From the NCBI GenBank assembly GCA_017936885.1, contig JAGBEO010000009.1, positions 1 through 41,732 on the forward strand: a stretch of 41,732 nt of DNA. Reading direction: 5' to 3'. The position numbers and the translations under genes are program-made. Below the pieces are notes generated by a model that was given only the letters and a program-made list of their open reading frames with translations, was not told the DNA's origin and made no database searches. Positions 1 to 7,146 of this stretch are shown here, one piece after another (the stretch's first letter is position 1; every line of letters begins with the position of its first letter). Source of the stretch: Lachnospiraceae bacterium. Lineage in GTDB: Bacteria; Bacillota; Clostridia; Lachnospirales; Lachnospiraceae.

Positions 1-1
1 A

Positions 2-73
2 AATAGGCACGTGCCCCTTCGTGATGCAATCCAGACAGCTTCAAGGAAAGTGTTTGCAAAAGCATTATTGTAA
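2..73 (+). CDS. Possible 3' end of an upstream gene (partial)
   Basis: Frame 2 is open from the window edge to a TAA at 71-73 and encodes a 23-residue tail (NRHVPLRDAIQTASRKVFAK, then ALL). Its amphipathic, Arg/Lys/Ala-rich composition resembles a protein C-terminus. The alternatives are a stop at once in frame 1 and a Cys/Gln-rich, less protein-like frame 3. The family cannot be recognised from so short a piece. It could also be a chance open stretch, since the rest of the gene lies outside the window. Confidence 0.3.
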   Translation, partial: NRHVPLRDAIQTASRKVFAKALL

Positions 74-157
74 AAAATAAAACAAAAAAGGCATCCTGGA
101 AAAACTGATGAGTAAGTTGCCAATAAAGTGTTGACACAAACACCTTTTAAAAGCAAT

Positions 158-187
158 TTGATATCTGCCTGTCCGATATGGTATACT
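158..187 (+). promoter_or_regulatory. Candidate sigma-A promoter for the first CgeB-like gene
   Basis: TTGATA (158-163) and TATACT (182-187) are separated by 18 nt, a good vegetative promoter match, and lie about 100 nt upstream of the ATG at 286. A TCCGATAT at 172-179 resembles a sigma-28 -10 box, but no TAAA lies at the right distance upstream. The rest of 74-285 shows no gene, only the hairpin at 214-240 and the RBS. Confidence 0.45.
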
Positions 188-213
188 AATATAGAAAATA
201 TACACACCCGCTT

Positions 214-240
214 ACAAGAATCCCCGTTCTTGATTCTTGT
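214..240 (+). repeat. Inverted repeat in the 5' leader of the CgeB-like gene
   Basis: A 9-bp perfect inverted repeat, ACAAGAATC (214-222) and GATTCTTGT (232-240), with a 9-nt loop, lies between the predicted promoter and the start codon. A shorter competing pairing, AAGAA with TTCTT, uses part of the loop. No T-run follows, so it is not a typical terminator. It may be a leader RNA hairpin or an operator; its function is unknown. Confidence 0.4.
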
Positions 241-285
241 GAACATTACTTCTGCTTAAGATTTAGAAAAACCGGAGACACACAT

Positions 286-1488
286 ATGAAACTTCTATAT
301 TTAGAATGGGCAAGCTTCGGCAACAAAGATATGAAAGATGCCTTCCTAAAGGAAGGGTTCACTCTCGTCTGTTTCCCCTTCTCCAACAAAGAATCCAGAC
401 AGGACAAATTTGTTGAGGAAAAACTTACCGAAGCCTTACATAAAGAAACGCCAGACTTTATATTCTCTTTTAATTATTTTCCACTGGTTTCCAATGTCTG
501 CAAAAAAGAGAATATCCGCTATATTTCATGGGTTTATGACAGCCCCTATGTAATGCTCTACTCTTATACCGTCATCAATCCCTGCAATACCATATATATT
601 TTTGATAAAGAACTATGTATGGAATTCCAACATGCCGGAATCCATACAATCCACTATCTTCCAATGGCAGCAAACGCAGAGCGGCTGGATACCCTTATCC
701 CCATTGAGCATCAAGATCATAACAATAAAACTCCCTTGGCAGACACAGCTTATTGTACCTCGGATCATTCGCCTTTCTTATACGATATCTCCTTCGTAGG
801 CTCCTTATACACGGAGAGACATAATTTCTTCGAGCGCATGACCACCTTAAGCGACTACACAAAGGGCTATCTGGATGCTTTAATGTCAGCTCAGATGAAT
901 ATACAGGGCTGCAACTTTATACAGGATTCATTGTCTCCCATAATGGACGACTTATATCAGGCGCTTCCCATGGACCCTAATTCGGACGGTGTAGAAACCA
1001 GAGAATACCTCTACTCCCAATATGTAATCAACCGAAAAATCACCGGGCTGGAACGCACCCATATCCTTCAGGAAATTTCTGCCCGTCATGCCATGGACTT
1101 GTTCACCCACGACAGAACGTTTACCCTGCCGAACCTGATTAATCACGGTCCTGTCGATAATTTTAGCGAAATGCCTTTGGTATTTAAACAGAGCCGTATT
1201 AATTTAAACATTTCTCTGCGCAGCATAAAAAGCGGAATTCCGCAGAGAGCCTTCGATATCATGGGAATCGGTGGATTTTTATTGAGCAACTATCAGGCGG
1301 ATTTTCTGGATGATTTCATACCGGGGGAAGATTTCGATTATTATGAAAGTACAGATGATTTGCTTGCTAAAATTGACTATTATCTTGCCCATGATGACGA
1401 AAGAGCTGCTATTTCGAAAAATGGTCATGAAAAAATTGTGAAAGCACATACTTATCGGCACAGAGTACGAGAAATGCTTGCTACATAG
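286..1488 (+). CDS. CgeB-family glycosyltransferase (DUF3880 plus GT1-like C-terminus)
   Basis: This 400-aa cytosolic protein resembles CgeB-like glycosyltransferases. The N-terminal half has the DUF3880-type stretch (IFSFNYFPLVSNVCK, then YISWVYDSPY, residues about 65-90). The C-terminal third has the GT1-like nucleotide-sugar region (INLNISLRSIKSGIPQRAFDIMG, then GGFLLSNYQADF). A GGAG lies 7-8 nt before the ATG. A clear paralogue is encoded at 11108-12286; both share YLP(M/L)A, D(I/V)SFVGSLYTE and GCNFI. The likely role, inferred from position beside fliC and the other transferases, is adding sugars to flagellin. CgeB itself is a spore-crust glycosylation protein, so a surface or spore polysaccharide role is the alternative. 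The donor and acceptor are not evident from sequence. Confidence 0.8.
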   Translation: MKLLYLEWASFGNKDMKDAFLKEGFTLVCFPFSNKESRQDKFVEEKLTEALHKETPDFIFSFNYFPLVSNVCKKENIRYISWVYDSPYVMLYSYTVINPCNTIYIFDKELCMEFQHAGIHTIHYLPMAANAERLDTLIPIEHQDHNNKTPLADTAYCTSDHSPFLYDISFVGSLYTERHNFFERMTTLSDYTKGYLDALMSAQMNIQGCNFIQDSLSPIMDDLYQALPMDPNSDGVETREYLYSQYVINRKITGLERTHILQEISARHAMDLFTHDRTFTLPNLINHGPVDNFSEMPLVFKQSRINLNISLRSIKSGIPQRAFDIMGIGGFLLSNYQADFLDDFIPGEDFDYYESTDDLLAKIDYYLAHDDERAAISKNGHEKIVKAHTYRHRVREMLAT

Positions 1489-1551
1489 TTTAAGAGTTCA
1501 ACTTTAACAATAATATTGCAGCAGCTTGCTTGTTTACGCAATTCCTGCATT

Positions 1552-1577
1552 TATAATACAGTTGTTTCAGCCGATAT
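1552..1577 (+). promoter_or_regulatory. Candidate sigma-28 promoter for the GT2-TPR trio
   Basis: GCCGATAT at 1570-1577 is a perfect match to the sigma-28/SigD -10 element. TATA at 1552-1555 is a 3-of-4 match to the TAAA -35 at a 14-nt spacing. The GT2 start codon is 77 nt downstream. The -35 is weaker and the spacing one shorter than in the three other sigma-28 promoters of this window. Confidence 0.5.
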
Positions 1578-1653
1578 ATTTTATATGGTATTAAGTGCTC
1601 TATATACAGCCTATTAAAAAACTAGAAATATATTAATATTGACAGGAGGTTCC

Positions 1654-2736
1654 ATGATCCCAATTTCCGTATGTATTATCACTAAAAATGAAGAAAAAAA
1701 TATAGAGAAATGCCTTGCTCCGCTAATACCCTACAATTTTGAAATTATTATTGTAGACACCGGTTCTACAGATCGCACCAAAGAAATCGCTCTGAAATAT
1801 ACGGATAAAGTGTATGATTTCGAATGGATAGACGATTTCAGCGCTGCCAGAAATTTTTCCCTGAAAAAGGCATCTCACAATTATGTTCTAGTATTAGACA
1901 GCGATGAATTTTTAACAGATATAAATATTGATGGCGTCTGCAAAGCCATTGAAGAACATCCCGGTGGAGTCGGATTGCTTTATCGACAAAATTACTATGA
2001 CTCCAACGGAATGCCGACTTGTTATCCCGACCGTGTAGAGCGATTATTTCACAAACGCCGCTATCATTATATATATACTATTCACGAACAAGTTGCCGAC
2101 ATACACACAAACAGTACCTGCTATGACCGCTATGAAATTCCTCTTACCGTAGATCATGTCGGATATTGCGGTGGTAAAGATAGTATGCAAAAAAAAGCCG
2201 AACGAAATAACGCTCTGCTTTTTAAAGAAATTGAAAAACATCCTGATGATCCATATTTCTATTTTCAGGTAGGACAGTCCTATAATGCTATCGAAGACTA
2301 TGAAAATTCATATATTTACTACAAAAAAGCTTTCGAATTTCCTCTTAATCTTGAAGTGCAATGGGTACAGGTTATGGCAACTGTTTTCATAAATTCCATG
2401 ACTCACACCAATCGTTCCGAGGAAGCACTTGCCTTTTTTGAACCTATTTATGATTATTTTGCAGATAATGCTAATTTTTTTTGCAGTATGGGGATAATTT
2501 ACTTGAATCTGACACCTCCACAACCACTAAAAGCAATGATGGAATTTTTAAAAGCAACACAATGTCCCGTCTCCAGAGAGAAAGGATCTAATACTTATAT
2601 TCCATACTATAATATGGGCATTGTAAACGAAATGCTGAACAATCTTCCTTCTGCCATTTCTTTTTACCAGAAATCCGCTGCTTACGGCTACCCTTTAGCA
2701 CTAGAACGACTGCAGGATTTAGGTGTAAAAATATAG
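1654..2736 (+). CDS. GT2-family glycosyltransferase with TPR-like C-terminus (copy 1 of 3)
   Basis: This 360-aa enzyme has an N-terminal GT-A fold of glycosyltransferase family 2: ISVCIITKNEEKNIEKCL at residues 4-21, VDTGSTDRT at 34-42, DFSAARN at 61-67, and the metal/UDP-sugar DxD motif DSDEF at 82-86. The rest is helical with TPR-like repeats (for example DPYFYFQVGQSYNAIEDYE). This layout recalls SunS-type peptide glycosyltransferases. The frame is open from a TTG at 1639, but AGGAGGT at 1644-1650 lies inside that extension, so the ATG at 1654 is the true start. It is first in a run of three paralogues that converge on flagellin, so flagellin glycosylation is the likely but inferred job. 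Confidence 0.85.
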   Translation: MIPISVCIITKNEEKNIEKCLAPLIPYNFEIIIVDTGSTDRTKEIALKYTDKVYDFEWIDDFSAARNFSLKKASHNYVLVLDSDEFLTDINIDGVCKAIEEHPGGVGLLYRQNYYDSNGMPTCYPDRVERLFHKRRYHYIYTIHEQVADIHTNSTCYDRYEIPLTVDHVGYCGGKDSMQKKAERNNALLFKEIEKHPDDPYFYFQVGQSYNAIEDYENSYIYYKKAFEFPLNLEVQWVQVMATVFINSMTHTNRSEEALAFFEPIYDYFADNANFFCSMGIIYLNLTPPQPLKAMMEFLKATQCPVSREKGSNTYIPYYNMGIVNEMLNNLPSAISFYQKSAAYGYPLALERLQDLGVKI

Positions 2737-2766
2737 GCTGATTTTTCTATAAGAAAGGAACTTTTC

Positions 2767-3825
2767 ATGTATCCAATATCTGTTTGTATTATAGCTAAAA
2801 ACGAAGAAAAACGTATTGAAAAATGTCTTGCTTCTATTAAGCCTTATGATTTTGAAATCGTGGTAGTTGATACAGGTTCTTCGGACCAGACTAAAACAAT
2901 CGCTGCAAAATATGCCGATAAACTACTTGACTTTACCTGGTGTGATGATTTTAGTGCCGCCAGAAATTTTTCTCTCTATTCTGCTTCTAATAATTGGATT
3001 TTTATGTTAGATTGCGATGAAACGATTAAGGAAATCGATGTGGATGAGTTAAACTATTTCCGAAAGCATTTATCCGATAGTGTTGGTTCTGTCACCAGAG
3101 AAAATCTTGTAACAGATGATGGTAAGTTAACCCTGAATAATACTGACTACACAGAACGTTTTTTTAATAAAAAGCTATACCGTTATACCGGTATTATTCA
3201 TGAGCAGCTTACACCGATCCGCGGAAAAGAGTTTCCAAATTATTTACTCAAGACAACTCTTTTACATACAGGTTATGATATGACCAATTCTGAAAGAATT
3301 TCTAAATATAACCGCAATCTTACTCTTTTAAAAAAACAGTTAGAACAGGATCGTGAAAATCCTTACCTTTACTATCAATTAGGAAAAACTTGTGAGATAA
3401 TTCAGGATTTTGAACAATCTTGCTACTATTACAATATAGGATTATCCTTTGATTTAGATACAGAATTAGCCTATGTACAAGCCATGGTTGTTTCCTATGG
3501 TAATGCACTCCTTCAAACAAATAATGCAGAAACAGCTTTAGGGTTTGAAGGCATTTATCAAGAATTTTCTTCCCTGGCAGATTTTGTTTATCTTATGGGA
3601 AACATTTATAAACAAAACGGTCTTTATGAACAAGCATTAGAACAGTATCAGAAAGCTATCGGGATGCCTTTTTGTAAACAAAATGGGGCAAATAGCTTTC
3701 TTCCCCTCTACCAAATTGGCAAAGTATGTGAAACTCTAAACGACATTCCATCTGCAGTTGCTTGTTATCAAAATTGTGGTAATTTTGCTCCTGCGAGAGA
3801 ACGTTTGGAAATGCTTCATACATAG
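2767..3825 (+). CDS. GT2-family glycosyltransferase with TPR-like C-terminus (copy 2 of 3)
   Basis: A 352-aa paralogue of its neighbours with the same order of parts: GT2 core (ISVCIIAKNEEKRIEKCL, VDTGSSDQT, DFSAARN), DxD motif DCDET at residues 82-86, then helical TPR-like repeats (NPYLYYQLGKTCEIIQDFEQ; LADFVYLMGNIYKQNGLYEQ). AGAAAGGAA lies just ahead of the ATG. It follows copy 1 by 30 bp and copy 3 by 12 bp, so the three form one operon. The second residue of the DxD motif differs in each copy (Ser, Cys, Thr), and the TPR parts have diverged more than the catalytic parts. This fits the three enzymes acting on different acceptors or successive sugars. No membrane segment is seen. Confidence 0.85.
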   Translation: MYPISVCIIAKNEEKRIEKCLASIKPYDFEIVVVDTGSSDQTKTIAAKYADKLLDFTWCDDFSAARNFSLYSASNNWIFMLDCDETIKEIDVDELNYFRKHLSDSVGSVTRENLVTDDGKLTLNNTDYTERFFNKKLYRYTGIIHEQLTPIRGKEFPNYLLKTTLLHTGYDMTNSERISKYNRNLTLLKKQLEQDRENPYLYYQLGKTCEIIQDFEQSCYYYNIGLSFDLDTELAYVQAMVVSYGNALLQTNNAETALGFEGIYQEFSSLADFVYLMGNIYKQNGLYEQALEQYQKAIGMPFCKQNGANSFLPLYQIGKVCETLNDIPSAVACYQNCGNFAPARERLEMLHT

Positions 3826-3837
3826 AAGGAGAAAAAT

Positions 3838-4884
3838 ATGATTCCTATTTCAGTATGTATTATCACCAAAAATGAATCTGAAAACCTTGAGAAATGTCTG
3901 ACTGCAATACAGCATTATCCTTTTGAAATCATAGTTGTAGACACGGGATCTACGGATCATTCCATAGAAATTGCTCGCAAATATACTAATAAAGTTTATA
4001 ACTTTACATGGATTAATGACTTTAGTGCAGCTCGCAATTACGCAATAAGCAAAGCTTCACACAATATGATTCTTTCTATTGATACAGATGAATTTATTAA
4101 GGAAATTGACGTAGAACAATTAGAAAACTTAATAGAAAGCAATCCCAAATCTGTCGGTTCTGTTAAAATGCTGAACTATTTTGAAGCAAATGGTGAAACG
4201 CAGTTTCAGACCAGTATGTTAGACCGGTTATTTAATCGAAAATATTACCATTATGAGAACCCGATCCATGAAGCTTTAATTCCGACGGGCAGTTTCCCTT
4301 ATCTTACTTATCCAGTTCCTATTATAATAGACCATATAGGATATCTTGGTTCTAAAGAAAAATTGGAACAAAAGGCAAAACGTGATTTGGATATTTTATT
4401 TAAAGAGTTGGAAAGGGATTCAAATAATCCCTATCATTATTTTCAAATTGCACAATGCTACATGTTAATGCGCGACGAGGATAGCGCGCTCAAATACTTC
4501 AGAATTGCAATGCAACATAATCCCTCTCCCGAAGAAACCTATACACGTATCTTAGTTAATAACTATGGTAATATTCTGGTAGAGCACCAAGAAGTAAACG
4601 AAGCCTTGTCCCTTCTTTTCTATTATGATTATTATAGCGACAATGCCGACTATCTTTGCATGATGGGTCTTGTCTATTTACATATAGGACAACCGTTAAA
4701 AGCATTGCCGGAATTTATCAAAGCACTAACAGCATCTCAACATGACTCCATCGATCCTCGTCTTCCTTCCTACTATATTGGTTTTATCTACGAACTATTC
4801 GGTCAAACTGACATAGCCAAAACTCATTATCAAAACTGTGGCAACCTCACACCCGCGATAAAAGCACTGGAACGAATATCTTAA
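3838..4884 (+). CDS. GT2-family glycosyltransferase with TPR-like C-terminus (copy 3 of 3)
   Basis: A 348-aa third paralogue. GT2 core: ISVCIITKNESENLEKCL at residues 4-21, VDTGSTDHS, DFSAARN, and DTDEF at 82-86 as the DxD motif. C-terminal TPR-like helices include NPYHYFQIAQCYMLMRDEDS and ADYLCMMGLVYLHIGQPLKA. The RBS AGAAGGAG starts at the stop codon of copy 2, so translation may be coupled. The stop codon is only 79 bp from the end of fliC, which is transcribed towards it. The product is probably a cytosolic glycosyltransferase for flagellin before export; the sugar and exact acceptor are unknown. Confidence 0.85.
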   Translation: MIPISVCIITKNESENLEKCLTAIQHYPFEIIVVDTGSTDHSIEIARKYTNKVYNFTWINDFSAARNYAISKASHNMILSIDTDEFIKEIDVEQLENLIESNPKSVGSVKMLNYFEANGETQFQTSMLDRLFNRKYYHYENPIHEALIPTGSFPYLTYPVPIIIDHIGYLGSKEKLEQKAKRDLDILFKELERDSNNPYHYFQIAQCYMLMRDEDSALKYFRIAMQHNPSPEETYTRILVNNYGNILVEHQEVNEALSLLFYYDYYSDNADYLCMMGLVYLHIGQPLKALPEFIKALTASQHDSIDPRLPSYYIGFIYELFGQTDIAKTHYQNCGNLTPAIKALERIS

Positions 4885-4892
4885 TGAGATCC

Positions 4893-4924
4893 TAAAAAGA
4901 GACCACCCAATTCGGGTGGTCTCT
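4893..4924 (-). terminator. Rho-independent terminator of fliC
   Basis: A perfect 11-bp stem (AGAGACCACCC at 4898-4908, GGGTGGTCTCT at 4914-4924) with a 5-nt loop. On the minus strand it is followed by TTTTT, as expected for a terminator of flagellin, whose stop is 40 bp upstream. On the plus strand no T-run follows, so it would stop the converging glycosyltransferase transcript only weakly. Confidence 0.85.
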
Positions 4925-4963
4925 CTGGTAGTCATCATGCAACTAACTTTAACTTCTAAGCAA

Positions 4964-6019
4964 TTAACCAAGTAAGGACAGTGCCAACTGATTGGACTGA
5001 TTTGCCTGAGATAACATAGAAGTACCGGCCTGCTGTAAGATATTGTTGTTGGAGTATGTAACCATCTCTGTAGCAATATCTGTATCACGAATAGCAGATT
5101 CAGCAGATGTTGTGTTCTCAACAATGTTATCCAAGTTATTGATTGTGTGCTCTAATCTGTTCTGGATTGCACCAAGGTCAGATCTCTGCTGAGAAACAAT
5201 AGTCAACGCGCCCTTAACAAATGCATTTAAGGAGTTGAAATCCTGAGTTGTAGCAACAGTTGTATCACTTCCTACTTTTAATCCTGTCATCTTTGTGATT
5301 ACATCATCTGCAATAGCTGTTGTTAACTTCTTCTTATTATACTTACCATCTTTAGCTGTATCAAACGTTGCGTAAGTTGTTGTCTCTGTAGTCTTATCAA
5401 CCGAACCAACCATACTGCCAACACCATTGTTCTTATATGTGGTAGATGTATAAGTCTTAGTAGATTCTGTAAGGTTGTTATAAGTAACAGCTGTATACAG
5501 TTTTGTTTCAATACCTGCTGCAAGACCACGCATACTCATGTTGGCGATAGAGATATCAATGTGCTGACCAGCCTCTGCACCAACCTGAAGTCCTTTGATG
5601 AAAGAACCATCTAACAGATTCATTTCATTGAAAGTAGTTGTACTCTGAACACGGTCAACCTCGCTCATTAACTGGGCAATTTCAGACTGAATAGCAGAAC
5701 GATCTGTAGTTGTAAGAGTTCCGTTCTCACCCTTAACAGCTAACTCGTTCATACGCTGTAACATATCCTGAACTTCGTTCAACGCGCCTTCTGCTGTCTG
5801 TACGCAGGAGATACCATCTTCTGCATTAGCAGATGCCTGAGTAAGACCTCTGATCTGACGTCTCATCTTCTCACTGATGGAAAGGCCAGCTGCATCATCT
5901 GCTGCACGGTTTACTTTGTAACCGGAAGATAACTTCTCTGTAGACTTAGCCTGAGCACTTGTTGTAACGTTCAGCATTCTGTTAGAGTTCATTGCTGTAA
6001 TGTTGTGTTTTACTACCAT
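4964..6019 (-). CDS. fliC: Flagellin
   Basis: A 351-aa flagellin, the filament subunit exported by the flagellar type III system. The conserved D0/D1 N-terminus spans residues 1-165 (NSNRMLNVTT, STEKLSSGYKVNRAADDAAG, SISEKMRRQIRGLTQAS) and the C-terminal D1/D0 spans about 260-351 (LGAIQNRLEHTINNLDNIVENT, ending SLLG). The middle (about 169-224) is a short variable domain with about 16 Thr and 4 Ser in 56 residues, a likely O-glycosylation surface. LQRMNELAVK (87-96) keeps the core of the TLR5-contacting helix. Transcription is from a sigma-28 promoter at 6152-6178 through a leader of about 125 nt with CsrA-type sites. AAGGAGG sits 8 nt before the ATG. It is monocistronic and ends in a strong terminator. 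Confidence 0.97.
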   Translation of the reverse strand: MVVKHNITAMNSNRMLNVTTSAQAKSTEKLSSGYKVNRAADDAAGLSISEKMRRQIRGLTQASANAEDGISCVQTAEGALNEVQDMLQRMNELAVKGENGTLTTTDRSAIQSEIAQLMSEVDRVQSTTTFNEMNLLDGSFIKGLQVGAEAGQHIDISIANMSMRGLAAGIETKLYTAVTYNNLTESTKTYTSTTYKNNGVGSMVGSVDKTTETTTYATFDTAKDGKYNKKKLTTAIADDVITKMTGLKVGSDTTVATTQDFNSLNAFVKGALTIVSQQRSDLGAIQNRLEHTINNLDNIVENTTSAESAIRDTDIATEMVTYSNNNILQQAGTSMLSQANQSNQLALSLLG

Positions 6020-6026
6020 AATATAT

Positions 6027-6058
6027 TCCTCCTTGAATTTAACACGGCTTCCATGCCG
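6027..6058 (-). promoter_or_regulatory. Candidate CsrA-binding leader of fliC (hairpin plus Shine-Dalgarno)
   Basis: In the fliC mRNA a small hairpin (CGGC 6058-6055, GCCG 6048-6045, extendable by one G-U pair) displays AUGGAA in its loop. About 10 nt later the Shine-Dalgarno sequence (6034-6028) contains two overlapping GGA motifs. CsrA binds GGA in hairpin loops and over RBSs, and Bacillus subtilis hag mRNA has this same two-site layout. A second hairpin at 6098-6121 also has a GGGA in its loop. csrA and fliW are in the same window. Confidence 0.55.
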
Positions 6059-6151
6059 CTTTCTTTTTCTTGTAATGGTTCCGCTGATTCGTACGCTACC
6101 AACGTTCCCATTACTGTTGGTTAAGTAAGTGTTTTACTTTACTTATTATAT

Positions 6152-6178
6152 ATATCGGGTATTTCCCGATTTACTTTA
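6152..6178 (-). promoter_or_regulatory. Sigma-28 promoter of fliC
   Basis: On the minus strand TAAA (6178-6175), a 15-nt spacer and CCCGATAT (6159-6152) match the sigma-28/SigD consensus (TAAA-N15-GCCGATAT) in 11 of 12 positions. An inverted repeat, ATCGGG/CCCGAT (6154-6170), spans part of the spacer and the -10 box. The predicted leader is about 125 nt. Confidence 0.85.
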
Positions 6179-6232
6179 GGGCCTTTTTTAATTTTTTTAA
6201 TAAAATTAACCATTATTTCAAGCCCATATGTA

Positions 6233-6709
6233 CTACTGCTTGCTGTCATAGAACTGCGGCGAAACATGATTTAAGTTATTCATGCTATTATAATAATTTC
6301 TTGCCACCTTCTGTATAGATACATTCTTGCCAATCTCCTGCTTCTGCTTTTTGAACTGGGTTTCCATTAACACTTTATTTCGCATGTTGCCTGCATTAAT
6401 GGTTGCAATCTTGGCAGTAATCTGCTGGATACATTCCTGCATACGCTTAATCTCGGTGCGGTACTTCTCTTTGTTACCGATGATCTCTTCTCTGGTACGA
6501 TCATAGACAGTCTCAAATCCTTCATCCAACCGTTCCAGCTCAGCAACCAGTCTTCCCTGTACATCCAGCATCTGATCCAAACGATCCATATTAAGTTCTT
6601 CGTTTTTCAACAGCTTTTCCTGCTGTTCATTATGATTGATCAATTGATCTAAAATTTGATTTTTCTTTTCCAAGCTTTGCAATAATATCTGTACACTGTT
6701 CTGATTCAT
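6233..6709 (-). CDS. FliT/FlgN-like flagellar chaperone
   Basis: A 158-aa, almost wholly helical protein rich in Gln, Glu, Lys and Asn, with coiled-coil heptads over most of its length (LEKKNQILDQLINHNEQQEK; QKVARNYYNSMNNL near the end). It is the last gene of flaG-fliD-fliS, the usual place of fliT, and has a size and character close to FlgN/FliT-type export chaperones. The FliT partner is the FliD cap in enterobacteria. The frame is open to an ATG at 6715, but that leaves only 1 nt after the SD; GAGG lies 6 nt before the ATG at 6709, which is preferred. The name is given by context and fold type, not by a decisive motif. Confidence 0.65.
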   Translation of the reverse strand: MNQNSVQILLQSLEKKNQILDQLINHNEQQEKLLKNEELNMDRLDQMLDVQGRLVAELERLDEGFETVYDRTREEIIGNKEKYRTEIKRMQECIQQITAKIATINAGNMRNKVLMETQFKKQKQEIGKNVSIQKVARNYYNSMNNLNHVSPQFYDSKQ

Positions 6710-6720
6710 GAGCATCCTCT

Positions 6721-7098
6721 CTATGCCTTATTGCATTTTTTCATAACTTCTTTCCATGTATCGCGCAGAGATCTCAAGTGCGTATTTACTTCTTCCAGGA
6801 TTTCTTTATCTTTCTTGATATTAGCCACATACAGACGCTGCAACAAATATACATAAATCCTGTCAAAGTCCTCCGATACAGGATACTTTCGGTCCAAAGT
6901 ATTACGGAATTCTTCTATAATACGCTGCGTCTTCTTAATGTTATTATAGGCTTTCTCGATATCTTTATTGTCAATCGCCATGATAGCTATGTTGCAGAAC
7001 TTAATCGCGCCTTCATATAACATCAATGTAACCTCTGCCGGCGATGCAGTCAGTATCTTATTCTTCTGGTACTGCTCATAGGGATTCTGTGTTGGCAT
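6721..7098 (-). CDS. fliS: Flagellin export chaperone FliS
   Basis: A 125-aa, four-helix protein of normal FliS length. Typical features are NPYEQYQKNKILTASPAEVTLMLYEGAIKF at the N-terminus, an IDNKDIEKAYNNI helix, and the Trp-containing C-terminal helix (LRDTWKEVMKK). FliS binds the disordered D0 end of flagellin in the cytoplasm, stops early polymerisation and delivers it to the export gate; in Bacillus it also interacts with FliW-controlled flagellin homeostasis. AAGGAGGAG precedes the ATG. It lies 48 bp after fliD and 11 bp before the fliT-like gene, in the flaG operon. Confidence 0.95.
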   Translation of the reverse strand: MPTQNPYEQYQKNKILTASPAEVTLMLYEGAIKFCNIAIMAIDNKDIEKAYNNIKKTQRIIEEFRNTLDRKYPVSEDFDRIYVYLLQRLYVANIKKDKEILEEVNTHLRSLRDTWKEVMKKCNKA

Positions 7099-7146
7099 AG
7101 ATATTCTCCTCCTTGATCATACTTACCATCTTATCTCATTTGCGGA

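Noticed and set aside
165-179. Sigma-28 promoter upstream of the first CgeB-like gene
   Set aside because: TCCGATAT is present, but no TAAA lies 14-16 nt upstream (GCAA instead; the nearest TAAA is 20 nt away). The overlapping sigma-A match is better.
1639-1653. Longer start (TTG) for the first GT2-TPR gene
   Set aside because: The RBS AGGAGGT lies inside the extension, and the paralogues begin at the matching methionine.
4795-5124. 109-aa minus-strand ORF overlapping the fliC end
   Set aside because: It runs through the fliC terminator in another frame and overlaps two well-supported genes.
6180-6232. Terminator after the fliT-like gene
   Set aside because: Only a weak AT-rich hairpin (TTAATTTT/AAAATTAA) and no T-run on the minus strand, so read-through into fliC cannot be excluded.
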